Assembly (NCBI GenBank): GCA_030280995.1
Contig: JASXTE010000002.1
Span: forward strand, 31,324,683-31,388,682
Reading direction: 5' to 3'
Length of the DNA: 64,000 bases
From: Hemileia vastatrix
Lineage: Eukaryota > Basidiomycota > Pucciniomycetes > Pucciniales > Zaghouaniaceae
The notes below the pieces were generated by a model that saw only the letters and a list, made by a program, of their open reading frames with translations, did not search any database and was not told the origin of the DNA. Positions 30,069 through 43,101 of the stretch are shown one piece after another. The position numbers were made by a program, and so were the translations under genes. The number at the start of each line of letters is the position of its first letter. Positions within the stretch are counted from its first letter, which is position 1.

Positions 30069-33000
30069 ATGCCTCCATTTTTTCATGTATGTCAATGTCA
30101 AGATCTTGGATGTGTCAATAGAAAGTATCAAACTTCTTCTGGGTCCTTTGAAGTTGGTATGGCTTTCAAAAGCTCTAATTCTTATGCAAAACATCAAGAG
30201 GAAAGAAATAGGAAGGCCCGGATGGTTATTTCTTCCAACAATCCACTTAACATTGGAAGTTCCCGCTCCACAGAAACAGTAAGCTGTATATCTATAGTTC
30301 AATGTGAGAATTAAAGTCTTTATGATGTTTCAATGATTTATTACATAGGGGCAGTTGCTATTGGGGGCAGAAGTATCTTCAACAGTCTCTAGAAACTCAA
30401 ATCTCGGGGAACGGTATAGCCAAATAATTATGTGGCAGGCAGCAAAGCTTTCTCTGATTCATCATTTGAGCAAAGAAGGTTGTACTCAATTTTTGGATGA
30501 AGAAATTAAGAAGCTCAAACTTCTAGGTGATAGTGGAATACTGGATTCTGATAGCATTGTCCGCCTGGTCCCACGCTCGATAGATACAGTTTTTAGTCGA
30601 TTAAAGCTCAATCAATCATTTTTCACTAAAACATGCTGTCCTAAATGCTTTGCTCTTTATGAGTATAACTCTGAATCTCAACCATCTATACTATGTTGCA
30701 ATCAACCGTTTCTTTCATCATCAAAGCGCTATTTAAAAATGTTTGGAGCAGGACAAATTGCAGTTAAATGTGATGAAAGGCTGTATTTGATGGAGGAACA
30801 TCAAGAACATGTAAAATACTTATCTCTTAAAACATTTCATCACCATTCTTTTATCGACTGGCTTAAGGAAAAGATCAAACTGTTCAAATTTGAGCTTCTG
30901 ATTGAGAAGAAAACCCCTGTGGCAGAACGTGTAGAGTGTGATTTGATGAAGGATGTTTGTGATGGTTCAATTTGGAAAAACTTTCCCATAACCACTCCAG
31001 CTCTGGATAGCAATGATGATGAATATACGATAACTTCAGGCAACTTAATGTTTACTTTATATGTCGACTGGTTTAGGCCTGGTGGCAATAGGATTGGAGG
31101 TCATCAGAAGTCTGTAGGCAATATTATGATGGTGTGTATGAACCTACCTCAAGAAGATAGATACAAAATGGAAAATCTTTTTTTGTATTCTATTATACCC
31201 GGACCAACAGAACCCACAAGTGAACAGCTTAATCACCTTCTAAAACCACTGGTTAATGATCTACAAACTCTATGGGATGGTATATTGATTGAAAAGACAC
31301 ATCTTTATCCACGAGGCCGGAAATTAAGAGTTGCATTGTTCTCTTTGATAGGTGACATTCCTGCAATACGAAAATTGGCTGGCTTTTCGAGTCACTCTGC
31401 AAAAATGTTCTGCTCTTTCTGTAATATCTCTAAAGATGAAATTAGTGAAAAGAATGTGGGAAATTTTTCATTACGGAATCATGAGGATCATATGTGCTGG
31501 GCAACAAAGTGGAAAAATTCTAAGTCACATTGGGAGCGTGTATCAATTGTTCAAAATCATGGGGTACGATGGAGTGAGCTGAATAACCTTGAATATTGGC
31601 GTCCAACTGAATATTGCTCAATTGATGTTATGCATTCACATATGCTTGGCAACCTAAAAGATCACAGTCTAAGCTATTTTCAAATCCAAAATGCAGCAAA
31701 AGATCTAGAAAGAAAGCTGGAAAAGGATAAAAATTGGCATGTAAGAGAAGAAGATGATGATTTCTTTTCTGATACTTCACTGCACAAACATTCGAAAAAA
31801 CGTAGAAGTAGCTTAAGCACCACGAATAATGATGATGATGATACAGGACACACGAGACAGCACAAGCGGCAAAGACGTACGAGTTCAAGACAGTCATCAA
31901 GTCATCATGGACTAGATAATGAAGGATTGGGAACAAATCGATCAAGAAGCCAGAGTAGGTCATCCAGCTCCAAATTTATTCCTCCATATAGCGATGTGGC
32001 CTCAGTACAGTCTCAAAGCAGTGACAGTAGGAATTCATTGTATAACTTAAGGCAAAGAAGCATTAGCATATCACAGAGTGAAGGATCTCACTCATCAAAT
32101 GAGACAGCTAGAGATGAAGAAAATAAAAGGAAAGGTAAGGAGAAAGAAAATGAAGGTAGTAGTAATCCACGAATCACAGCAGCAGAGCTACAGGTTGTAT
32201 GGAAGATGATTGATCAAGTAAGAAGACCTTCCTGGCTAACACGAGTTCCAAAATCAGTAGGATCTAAAAAGGCAGGATCCCTCAAGGCAGCAGAATGGCA
32301 CATGCTGTATACTCTCTACTTCCCTTTGTCACTTATACCCCTTTGGTTTGAAAAATTTAAAGAATCTGAATCTTCAGCTTCCTCAGCTGATAAACCAAGA
32401 GAATATTATCTTCTCAAGTCACTTGTAACATTATGCTCGATCACCAATTTTTTGACATTAAAAAATATACAGACTAATGAGCTTAAAGATCTAGATCAAT
32501 TTCTGTTAGAGTATCGTGAGTGCCTTGAAGAGGGTTGGAAGAATATTAATGCAAAGCCAAATCTGCATATCACTCAACATTATCCTGAAATGATAAAGCG
32601 TCTTGGTCCACCATCAGGTACAGCTACTTGGTCTGGAGAGCGGGTGAATCATATATTATCTGAAATTCCAAACAATCACCATCCACGTATGTAATGTTTG
32701 TAAGAAATGATTTAAAAACTCAGCTGTGCTAATTTATTAATATTTACCACAGGAGAGATACCGCTAACAATGCTCAAACATTGGTATCGGAAGTCTAGGG
32801 TATTAGATCTTGGTGAAGCTGAAGATAATGATCAATGTGAGACTAAAAAAATCCATATTGATCTCGATAAACAAAACAAATGGATCCATCTAAGTATGGC
32901 ATTATTTACTAAATGGGTAAGGGCACGAATGGGAAAAGAAACTTCAAGACGGGCTTTGACACCATCGGAGAAAAGTGGGGATCGGGTAGTTGAAAATGTA

Positions 33001-33447
33001 GCAAGCATATTGATACATGGAAAGAGGTTTACTAGTTACCATCGACACATTGCTAATTCAACAATTGAATTCTACTATGGAAAAGATAGCCAGTTTGGGC
33101 AAATTGATGATCTTTTCAGATCAAAGGAAGAGATTGATCAAATATATTTAATAGTAAGTCCTTTCAAAGAGCTCCGTCCAGAAGAAACATCAAAGGATCC
33201 CTATGAGCTTTTCCCACAAGTGCATTGTCGGTTAGTAAGAGTAGCCAAAGCAACTCAAATTGTGATTAAGAAAGATGCAATAATTGGACATGCAGCTACT
33301 GTCGAGCACAAAAAAGGAATGTTTGGAATCAAAGACGAGGTTGTCACTGCCATTGGACTGCAGACAGTAGTGAGTGAAAAAATTAATCAAATTTATTTTC
33401 TGTTGACTAACATCTTTGTGTTAATTTGGGATTCGGGAAATTTGTAG
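30069..33447 (+). CDS. Plavaka/Tnp2-type DDE transposase
   Basis: The transposase of the 27-kb element; it should bind the TIRs and cut and rejoin DNA. Exons 30069-30278, 30349-32686 and 32753-33447 keep frame and give about 1080 aa. The Cys-rich N-terminus (CQCQDLGC) may bind zinc. The RNase H-fold core has LYVDWFRPGGNR with the first Asp, NLPQEDRYKMENLF, IIPGPTEPTSEQLNH, CSFCNIS, and IDVMHSHMLGNLKDH with the second Asp; the last acid is probably in the block EWHMLYTLYFPLSLIP. An Arg/Ser-rich, probably disordered insert with NLS-like KKRRSS and HKRQRR splits the core. The 3' end is uncertain: a donor GTGAGT at 33370 could remove the last 26 codons and use an acceptor at 33446-33447 leading into IGDICKW. 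The family match is to basidiomycete proteins annotated as transposase domain-containing. Confidence 0.92.
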
Positions 33448-33873
33448 GATTGGTGATATTTGTAAATGGTGAAAGAAATAATTCAATGCTCGATTAAAAA
33501 ATGCAATGCATCCAACTTACCTTATCATAAACCAGTGAACAATTACTTTGGTTGCTTTTATTGCGAGAGAACCCATGCTTTCAATGAGTCATTTTTATCT
33601 TAAATGTAAGAATGAAAGAAATAAAATCATGATAATGAGAAATATGATAAAATCTTTACTTAATGAATGATCTTCTTGCTCATTCATCTACTATAAATAG
33701 TTTGACCTTCCAACTTTAGCTGATAGCTATATATTATTCACTTTATTTTTCGACAAGAGAACATACACGTTTACAAGACTATATACATAGTATCTTTTTT
33801 TACTTTAGCTTTGATAGGTATAAATTTTAACAACTGATTATTTTTATTTTATTTTATTTTATTACAGTTCATT
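33448..33873. other. Intergenic region upstream of 33874 gene
   Basis: AT-rich, with CATCTACTATAAATAG near 33689 as the best TATA-like word. No ORF. Confidence 0.35.
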
Positions 33874-35551
33874 ATGGATGATAATTTTGAAGGGATGTCT
33901 GTTGACCCAACCGATTCTGATTGTTTTCCGCCTCAACATACTAATACTGGAAATACTCCTCCACCACCCTCTGCTGATCCACCTCCAGATGCATCTCAAT
34001 CTGTACCACCTAATCCTAACCCACCACCTAATCCCAATCCAGGCCAAGAGTCTCATTCAGAACCGAGAAATTTTAATCCCAATCATCCTTCTGCTTCTGA
34101 AAGTGCTGATCAGCAAGCTGATCAGCTAGGAAGAGATTGGGCTAGTGAAGTATTGAGGGAATTTTTCGGAGACCAATCATCATCTGCTCAGCCTAACCAA
34201 GGAGCAAGCACAAGTGGAGCAGGTAAGTAAAATTTGTAGTGTATTCTTTTATTGAAAAATAAACAATTTAATTAACTTATTTGAATTGTTAGTGAATCCC
34301 TCAATCATTATGGGTATCAGTGATTACCACAGACTCAATTCAGCAGAGTCTCATGAGCGAGAACGGGGGTTAAGGGCTGTAAGAGGCTTAGTTAGAAGGA
34401 ATGATGTTCCCAGGAGCTCGGACAGTCTAAATAGAAATATTTACCACTTTCTGAAGTATTGTCTTGGGGGACCAACACAAATATCAAAATATCCTGCGAG
34501 CCCAACACCTTTGGAGATTGAAAATTGGAAAGATTGGAGCCAATTCAAACTAAAAACCATTCAAACTGTCCTAACCCAAGTCCAATCTTCTAACCGTGCC
34601 AATTCTGCAGCTGATCGACAATTTCTGATAACCAATTCTATAGCCTTCTTGCGATCCAAAATTCGACTACCCGAATTTTTTCCAGCACCTGAGCCTCGAG
34701 GACTAAAAGGAGGAGCACCGATCCCACTTTCTGTCAAAAGAAACTTAGAGCGTGAATTGCAAGAAAAAGGTTTTCGGAAATTCACGTTTGATTGGACTTG
34801 CCGTGATTTTTCAGAATCAACTTGGAATCAAGTCATGGGAAGCATAGTATGCGACCACTGTACCAGATGGCTCACCACCTTGAATACAATCGATCAGTCA
34901 AAGCTTCAGTTCACTCAATGTGTTATTGAGAAATGGGTAGTTAATAAGGGGAAGGAGATGATAAGGTTGTTTGGGCAAGAAGAGGAAAGGGTAGCAAGAG
35001 AAAAGATTGAAAAGAGGGCAAGGGCACAAGTAAAACGTTATCGGACCAAGGTAAGTTTTTAATTTTACTTTGCTTTTTGTTATTATGAAGCTGATTTAGT
35101 TGGAATTCAGATTGCTAGTGCACGCTACAAGTTAGCAAGAGATCTCTGCAGTGATGTGCCAGGTTTTGTTGTGCTTTTTCATGATACTAGGTGCATCTCT
35201 GATATCGAGGAAGGCCCAGCACCAGCCCCAACTGCACCTATCCGAGCTATTCCTGGATGGCGAAATCCTGAACTCAATGATTTGTTTAAAAAAATGGATA
35301 AGATGACAAAGGACTTAGCCCATACACCAGCTCAAAAAAAATCAACATTAAAAACATATTCACGGTCATCAGAAAGGACAGTTGCACAAAATGGTATATT
35401 CAATGTTCCCAAATACCTCCCCAAGAATTGCTATTCAGCAACATTTTTGCAAGGATTATCTGTGAATGAACGTGAGTCACTTGGGGTTGGAGCTGATATT
35501 GATCTGGTAAAGATTCGGGAATCAATTAATAGAGCATCAACATCATCATAA
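33874..35551 (+). CDS. Unknown gene, three exons, in 27-kb element
   Basis: Exons 33874-34222, 34293-35050 and 35111-35551 (donors GTAAGTAA and GTAAGTTT) keep frame and give about 515 aa. The first 100 residues are Pro/Asn/Ser-rich and acidic (PPPPSADPPPD). A globular middle follows (HRLNSAESHERERGLRAVR, FTFDWTCRDFSESTWNQV), then a Lys/Arg/Glu-rich helix (REKIEKRARAQVKRYRTK) and a C-terminal part with FVVLFHDTRC. It has no zinc finger or catalytic motif I recognise. A plausible but untested role is the accessory DNA-binding protein that many CACTA elements encode beside the transposase. Confidence 0.78.
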
Positions 35552-35767
35552 CTTAGGTATAACGGTGATCTTCTGTGTAATATAGCTATCTTATATTGAA
35601 TTTTATGTATTCTGTTTTTTTTCAAAGCAGCTTGGTAAATGTTATAAAGTGATATTGAGAGAGAGTAACATTTTATTTAAGAAAAACAAATAATGTATGA
35701 GATATAAAAATGTATTTTCAACAAATTGATGGTCCATACCTCTTTATGTCACATTTATGTATCCATA
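35552..35767. other. Interval between unknown gene and long palindrome
   Basis: Probable 3' untranslated region and spacer of the preceding gene, AT-rich, no further signal. Confidence 0.3.
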
Positions 35768-37280
35768 TTAATTTCAATCGAATTTAATGTTGACCAATAC
35801 ATAGTGAATACACGCTATGCCACTTATACTTGCCAGGCATTGCTACCATTAAATATGCCAGTATCAAAAATTAATTTCGATCGAAATTAATGAGCATGAT
35901 AATCATGAATTTCTGGAGTCAACTGCTTATTTTTATGCATGGTGCCTTGCCAACATTAATTTCGATCGAAATTACTTTTGATACTGGCATATTGCATGGT
36001 GTCTATTCCTGGAAAGTGTAAGTGGCATAGTGTGTATTCATTACGTATTGGTCAACATTAATTTCAATAGAATTTAATATTGACATTTTCATATTGAACC
36101 CAAACCAGCAAACGACCCAAAAAATTCTTCATAAAACTGCTCATTAATTTCGATCGAAATTAGTGAGCACCATATACATATTGAATGGTAGTTATATCTG
36201 GTGTGTGTAAGTTGTAAAGCTTGTGTTCAATGTTTATTGGTCAACATTAATTTTGATTGAAATTAATATTAATGTGTAAATGATATTTACATGCTCAATA
36301 TGCATTGTAATGTGTTTACTTAACAATAGAGTGCCCTACTTTTCATCTTACATAAAAATGCTTGGTAGCATGTCAAATTCAATTTTTATTAAAATTAATG
36401 TTGACATGTTACCATGCATAACAGTAAGCAACTGACTGAATAAATTGATGATAATCATGAACCTTAATTTCGATCGAAATTAATGTTGCCAAGTGCAGAT
36501 TGAAAAAAAGCTATGCCACTTACACTAGCCAGGCATATTTACTATTTATTATGTATTGGTCAACATTAATTTTTATAGAAATTAATATGGATATGTAAAT
36601 TTTATATTTACCCTCAACATGTATAGTAAATTTCAATACTTAAAAATACTTGCCGTCCTTTACATGTCATGCAAAAAAGCATTATATCATTTCAACATTA
36701 ATTTTGATCAAAATTAATGTTGGAATGCCATTATGCATTGAAACAACTAACTGACTGAAAAAGTTCATGATCAAAATGCTCATTAATTTTGATCAAAATT
36801 AATGTTGACCAATAAACATTGAACACAAGCTTTACAACTTACACACACCAGATATAACTACCATTCAATATGTATATGGTGCTCACTAATTTCGATCGAA
36901 ATTAATGAGCAGTTTTATGAAGAATTTTTTGGGTCGTTTGCTGGTTTGGGTTCAATATGAAAATGTCAATATTAAATTCTATTGAAATTAATGTTGACCA
37001 ATACATAATGAATACACACTATGCCACTTACACTTTCCAGGCATATATACATGCAATATGCCAGTATCAAAAGTAATTTCGATCGAAATTAATGTTGGCA
37101 AGGCACCATGCATAAAAATAAGCAGTTGACTCCAGAAATTCATGATTATCATGCTCATTAATTTCGATCGAAATTAATTTTTGATACTGGCATATTTAAT
37201 GGTAGCTATGCCTGGAAAGTGTAAGTGGCATAGCATGTATTCATTATGTATTAGTCAACATTAATTTCGATCGAAATTAA
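35768..37280. repeat. 1.5-kb long inverted repeat with TTCGATCGAA palindromes
   Basis: The arms, about 35768-36500 and 36560-37280, are reverse complements with scattered mismatches, centred near 36528; GACCCAAAAAATTCTTC near 36115 pairs with GAAGAATTTTTTGGGTC near 36925. Within it are eight perfect TTCGATCGAA cores (35875, 35961, 36149, 36469, 36891, 37078, 37162, 37265), each usually extended to ATTAATTTCGATCGAAATTA, and variants with TTTGATCAAA. A ninth core is just outside at 37498. It is non-coding. A transcript would fold into one long hairpin. Confidence 0.85.
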
Positions 37281-38737
37281 TATGGACATGGACTATGCAT
37301 AAAATTCCTATAAGTATAGGTAAGCTAAGCAGTTAGATAAACTGGTTTGATCAAGTACACCATATAAAAATTGATGTTTTAATGCCTTGGTTAATTTCGA
37401 TCAAAATTAATATTAAGCCATGCATGTTGAATTTTATCTATGTCTGTGTAGTCCATGTGAAATGGCTTGTATTCAATATGCAGGGGTCTATATTAATTTC
37501 GATCGAAATTATGAGGTTCATTGCCTCATAAATTTGATGGTTTCTGTCAGTGTTTCATGCATGGTGCCATCTGATACTTGTTGATTCCTATCAAAATTAA
37601 TTTCAACACCAATATATTGAATACAAACCATGGCACTTACAGTACTTGGTCATAGCTAAAATTCAATATGCTAGTCTCAAAATTAATTTCGATAGAAATT
37701 AATCAGGATCCATGAAGTTTATCAATAGTGTATGAGTTAAGTTTCAAGTCATATGTTTCATCATTTTCTTGCACCCATTTCTAGGTTATCTCAACAATTT
37801 TTTTCAAGTTTTATTATATTAATCAAAACTGTGGTAAGTTGTGAAAAATTAGCTAATCCAAATCTCAAATTGAATATTAATATTTTAATAATTTTGAATG
37901 TTGCTTAAGGTATTTCATTGGGTGATTCATAATAATATTTTATCAACTTAGTAGTCCTATAACTTTTGAAAAGTAACAATTTTGGTATAGTTAGGGACAA
38001 CAATGCAATATCTTGTGCAGACTAAGATATATTGCAAAATAAAACTATTCAATTTTTTTTTTCCCTTAGTTGTATCCAAGTTTATCAAAGGTTTGGTCAC
38101 GGTGCCCACACCCTAGCCTGACACTCCTCCTGTCACTTAAAAAACAAATTCTTATCTTAAATTCTAATGTTACCAATTTTATATTTATAATTCATTTCTT
38201 GTTTGATGAGGCATATCAGTATATATGTGAATCTCGCATTGTCATCTGAAATTAAATTTAACAAATATTCATAAAGGATTATCCTTTTTTTTCATATAAT
38301 ATACTAATTAAGTGTATCTCCATTGTTTAGGAGTAAATTCTAATTTAAAAAATTTTGTATTTACCCGTGGCAATTTGAATATGGGATATAAATTTGTTAT
38401 TATTTGTTTTTCACACTAAAAGTCCCCAAAGAATTACTAGTATTTTCTGTTAGCTACATCAAATTTCGCTTCAATATAAACAGATTGTGATTTAGCATGT
38501 TACTCAGTTTACCCCACTATGAATAATACATGTTAAAAAAAGCTCAAATAATATAAAATCCCCCTCTTTATGTTTTCTGTTTCTTTCATCCTCACTTTAA
38601 TTTTAATCTTATTCAATTTTTTATCCTATTAAAATATCAACTTCAATTTTCTAGAATAGAGTTTCTTATAATTATTCATCATATTACATCATAATTTTTT
38701 GATATCGAATACTTTTTTTTAATATTCATTAATCAAT
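37281..38737. other. AT-rich interval upstream of 38738 gene
   Basis: The first 450 bp still hold palindrome variants (a perfect TTCGATCGAA core at 37498, TTTCGATAGAAATT near 37685). The rest is featureless AT-rich DNA. No ORF. Confidence 0.4.
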
Positions 38738-41169
38738 ATGTCTAGTATACAAAATCCTACACCTCCACTTTGTATGTATATCATGTTCCTCTCTCTTAAT
38801 TTATATATTTCACTTATGTTCTATATCTTTTTTTTTTCAAAAATTTGATTTTCCAGCACCCAAATGTGTTTCATCCCACTCTCTGATTGATACTCGCTTT
38901 GAAGCTTTTGAGCTTGCACCATGTCTGCCACATGGCATGGCACCTAACCCTCCTGTACTTAGCAATGAGAGGCAGGAAATAACGAGAGTTCAGTATCGCA
39001 ATTTACTTGAATTGGCTAGAGATAAAACAGAAGAGCTTGTCAAGATCCTTAACAATAATCCTTCTCCTTCATATTTATCTAACCCTTGTAATGAATTACT
39101 CCAATATGTGAAAAGCCTTGAAAAATGTATGTTCATCACCTTTTTTGTCTCCTTTTAAATTAGTAGATAAGATTATTAATATTTTTTTTTCTTCATATAT
39201 ATTTGTAGCTTATGAGGAGGGTATGATTCCTCCTGATGAAGTCATTGTCATTAGGGATGATGATGAGACAGATGAACCATCAGCTTCAACTCATGCTTCA
39301 ACTTCTAAGGAAAATCTTGAAACACCTGTTATCCGCTCCAAGAAAAAGAGATTATCCCAAGGCTCCTCTTTTGTTCGACGTATTAAACCGGCTTCTGCTA
39401 ATGAATTTTCTGATGTATCAAATAATAAATCTCAAAAAAAAAGCAAAGGTTTTGATAATGAGTATATTCTTGTTTCCTTTTTTTTTATTGTTATTCTTTT
39501 ATCTTTAAAATTCAATCATATATCTCTTTTATTGCTTACATATTGTACTTCTTATCTTTCTTTTGATATTTTGTACCAGAAACTCACCTGCTGTAGATTG
39601 TTCCATCCATAAACGCCCTCTCCCTGATGAAGATGATGAAAAGAGCAATGAAAATAGCGATGATCAACTATCAGAATATGAAGCTATGCTTGTTCATCAA
39701 AAAAAGCAAAGTTTAAAATCTTCTTCAAGACATGTTGATATGTTTGATAAAGATGATGATTCAAACAGCTCATCACCGAATTCCTTCATTTCTAAGAAGC
39801 AATACCCATCACCTCCTAAATTACCTACTTTGACCTCTTTGAAAGCTTCTCTACCAATGAAATCAACTCCAATCAAGATATCGAAAAAACCTCTAACTTA
39901 TTCACCCTCAGTTCTAAAAGAATCTGATTTGCAGGAGGAATTCTGTAAAATTCATAATTTTTATAAAGGTAGAATCAGCACGGCAAAGGTCCTAAGGTCG
40001 TGGTTGGAAATTGTTACTCTCCTCGAATTACGCTCTTCTACTTATTTCCAAGAACCCATGTCAAATATTCCAATGTTTACTTTTCATTGGGAAAAATCTT
40101 GTGGAGAAGATTGGCTTTCAAAACTTACTGAGTTATGTAAGTTACCATAATTTTTAGTCTTGACTTTTGTTCTTTTACTTATTTTTTTTTTCCTTTTGTA
40201 GCAAATATTTTTTTAGAGATTGATAGCTCACAGCTATGGGTACTCGATAATATTGATTTCAAAAAAATGGAAGATTTATGTGATCCTGATGGTTTAAATA
40301 CTGAAATTCTTTCCTCAACAAAGAAAACGGATCACCCTGAATCCAATCTTATCCGAATGCTCATGAGATTAATGATCCCAAGTGACCACTGCCGTTCTTC
40401 ATGGGTATCTCTTATATCATCTTCACTTTATCTGACCGCACATGAATTCAGCCAGCTTCCATCACATCAAAACATTAACTCAGATTGTCCAATTGAACGT
40501 GGTCTTCAGCTTCTAGCTCACCTTTCAAATCTGAAGAGTCCGATTTCTGATGGCTTAGAAGTTGGTCCCACTGCACTTCAAACCCGTGATATATCAATGT
40601 CAACTCTTCTTCAAATCAGCAATATTATCATTGATATAATTATGTCAATTATCATTCTTAAATCAAAATATTGTGCTGCAACAATATCAAGTGGCAAGAC
40701 TAGTGAAGCTCAACAATCAAGTGAGAAAAACGAAAATACTGAACTGACTATAAGGAGAGAGAAACAAAAGGCTGCACTAAACAAAATAAATTCTGAATAC
40801 TCCCACCACCGATATCAATCTTTCACATTCTATATAATTGATGGTGTCCGTGGTTTATTTCTGAGCTCTCAAGATCATAGATTGGCTTCAGCAGCTGATT
40901 GCTTGGAGGTAATATCAGAAGTTAAGTTTCTTAATTTACATGAAAAAAAAAATCATTTGATGGAAGAAATAATTTGGAAAAATTTAAATAACTATATTTT
41001 AACATTAATAAAACCTTTTATAGGCAAGTGTGATCCATTTCCTTTAAAATTTGATACCCCAAGTCCTCCGGGAATTGCTAGGGCTATTTCTGCAGATTTT
41101 CTTAATCACTGGAGCTCCATTCAGCCAGTATCACCTTTTTTTGCTAAACATAGCCTTTCAATAAATTAA
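38738..41169 (+). CDS. Unknown gene, five exons, in 27-kb element
   Basis: Exons 38738-38771, 38857-39126, 39209-39461, 39580-40136 and 40202-41169 join in frame to about 693 aa; the ATG is in a short first exon before a GTATGT donor. The N-terminal half is charged and probably disordered (EVIVIRDDDETDEPS, KRPLPDEDDEKS, basic KKKRLSQG). The C-terminal half looks globular (FTFHWEKSCGEDWLSKL, PSDHCRSSWVSLISSSLYLT, QSFTFYIIDGVRGLF). No known domain is recognised. A possible last intron (donor at 40909, acceptor at 41023) would give a shorter end, ASVIHFL; the unspliced frame stays open, so I keep it. Confidence 0.75.
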
Positions 41170-41968
41170 TATTCCAACATGTAAATAGATAAAGTTCTTT
41201 CTATATGATATATCTTGTATAATTCAAGTTATTTTCCTTCAAATACGTCAAAAATGTGACCATCTTTGAAATTTATTAAGTAACCTTTGACATGATTTTC
41301 TAAATTAATTATTAAAAAAAATTATTGTAAGTCCAGCAATAACAAAGATTTTAAAATCTACTTATATGATTTCAAATACTTGTATTAAATTCTTAAATAT
41401 TTTATTGTTTATATAAAAATATGATAACTGCTCTAGTTTTGTTACTTTACCTTTAATATTATATAATCTATTATTTATTACAAATATTTTCGTTGATTGT
41501 AACATTTTTAATCAGAAGTAGAACAATTTAAATAATTAAATGAGTACATTCTTAAAAAAATACAATTTAATCTATCATTGATTCAAAATTCTTTCTTCAA
41601 CTCTTTATTATTACCTTTTTTATTAATAAGCCTGTTTGACCGAAAATACTATACAGTTAATTTGGTAGCATTAAAAGCACATTTTTATGGCTAATATATT
41701 TCAAATTCTTTATTATAGTTTTTTTTATTTTAGAACCTTTGCTACCAATTTAATAAAAATGACATTTAAAGATTTCACAACTTATATATTTCCTCAAAAG
41801 TAAATCAAATTTTCTTATAATATTATGAAAAAAAATTATTTTATTTCACAAATAAAAGAAATAGATAATACTATAATTATCAAAACTGAAAATGTTACAG
41901 CTACTCCCAGTATTTATCATGTTTAAATTTGCATTAAGTTGTGTATATATAATATAAATTTTTAATAT
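41170..41968. other. Convergent intergenic region
   Basis: AT-rich DNA between the 3' ends of the 38738 gene and the Tet-like gene. No ORF or repeat stands out. Confidence 0.4.
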
Positions 41969-43101
41969 TTATATATCTAGATTTTTTAGATTTGTCTTAA
42001 CATTAGATAAATAATACTTTGCTGATTCTATTTCTTCCTCTATTAAGTCATCTCTTTTCAAAAAAACTCTCAAAGCACTAATCAAATATTCTAACCTAAA
42101 TTTTTCTGTTTTAATTTCTAAGTATTCTGAAATATCAATATCAAAAACATTAAGCTTTTCTATAGCATGAAAAAGTCTAGTGCTGATTTGAATAGAAGAA
42201 CCTATCCTAGTGAAGCCAGGAATTTCATGACATCTTGAGGTAAAATGCCTTAGTTGATTGGCAGGCCATAATGTCACTGTTATTCCATTAGTTGCTTCAA
42301 AGTTGATTTTACTTCGAATTTCAGGAAACATAAGTTCTCCACCTATTTGTCGTGGTTGGGTCTTATCATACTTCATATGAATGGTGTTTTTTTCTGTATC
42401 TTTAGGAAAAAATATTCCTAAAGTATACTCACTTGCATCCTTATTGAGATGAACCTCATTAGAGAACCCATTACCATTCCCTCCAGATGTCCAAGTTAAA
42501 TTACTAGCAAACGGTACACCGTCTTCTTCACTAGAAACTTTTGAAAATCCAGGAATACCAAGTTTTGCGCAAAGATTAGTTGCCTCATTGTACTTTACAT
42601 ATGATATTTTTTTAAAAAAATATTCAAAGTACATTGCAATCCTCTTCATTCGTTTTTTATATTCATCCGTTTTTACAATATCATCAGTGTATTCATCTGC
42701 AAGGAAAAGCATTCAAAAATTCAGTATTTAAATTAAAAAAAGTGATACTTACGAATATGTAAAGATTTCTTTCTATCTAAAATAAAGCCACCACCAAACA
42801 TTTTTCCAAAACCACCAGCTCTTTGATGATAACCATTATTTTTAATTTCATGTTCGCAGTAAGAAAGATCCTTAATGCATCGCACCGTAGCTTCTAACAT
42901 ATCTAGTTCTTTGAGCTCATGAATTTCAAAAGTCTGCACAAGAACATTAGGTATTAAGACACCTTTTGGTTTATAAATACTACATCCAGGAAAAAAATTG
43001 TAATAATTATTGCAATCTGTCATATTATTTGCATAAGATCGTGCATAGAAATGTGGCTTCTTCCCGTTTGTATCCATTCCAAGAGCGTTTACAAGTTTCA
43101 T
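41969..43101 (-). CDS. Tet-like 2OG-Fe(II) oxygenase
   Basis: Exons 43101-42753 and 42696-41969 (GTAAGT donor, TTGCAG acceptor) give about 358 aa. It resembles the Tet/JBP-like 2-oxoglutarate/iron oxygenases that are abundant in rust fungi: NEVHLNKDASEYTLGIFFP, then GGELMFPEIRSKINF, NQLRHFTSRCHEIPG and FTRIGSSIQIS. Likely iron and cosubstrate residues are His199, His267 and Arg280, with the usual 13-residue gap between the last two. The usual HxD iron ligand reads His-Leu-Asn here (Asn201), followed by Asp203, so activity is doubtful. Family members oxidise methylated pyrimidines in nucleic acid; the substrate here is unknown. The frame is open for 22 codons before the ATG at 43101 (RPGKNSNNRWAKDIATG), and an upstream ATG (MSNDLK) is joined only through an 11-A run with a one-base frame error. 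The true N-terminus may be longer. Confidence 0.78.

Noticed and set aside
30069..33447. KDZ-type transposase, the usual partner of Tet/JBP genes
   Set aside because: The blocks VDWFRPGGNR, NLPQEDRYKMENLF and IIPGPTEP match the Plavaka/EnSpm group, and the element ends are CACTA-like.
35768..37280. CRISPR-like array of regularly spaced repeats
   Set aside because: The palindromes are unevenly spaced, lie in a long inverted repeat and have no cas genes; the DNA is eukaryotic.
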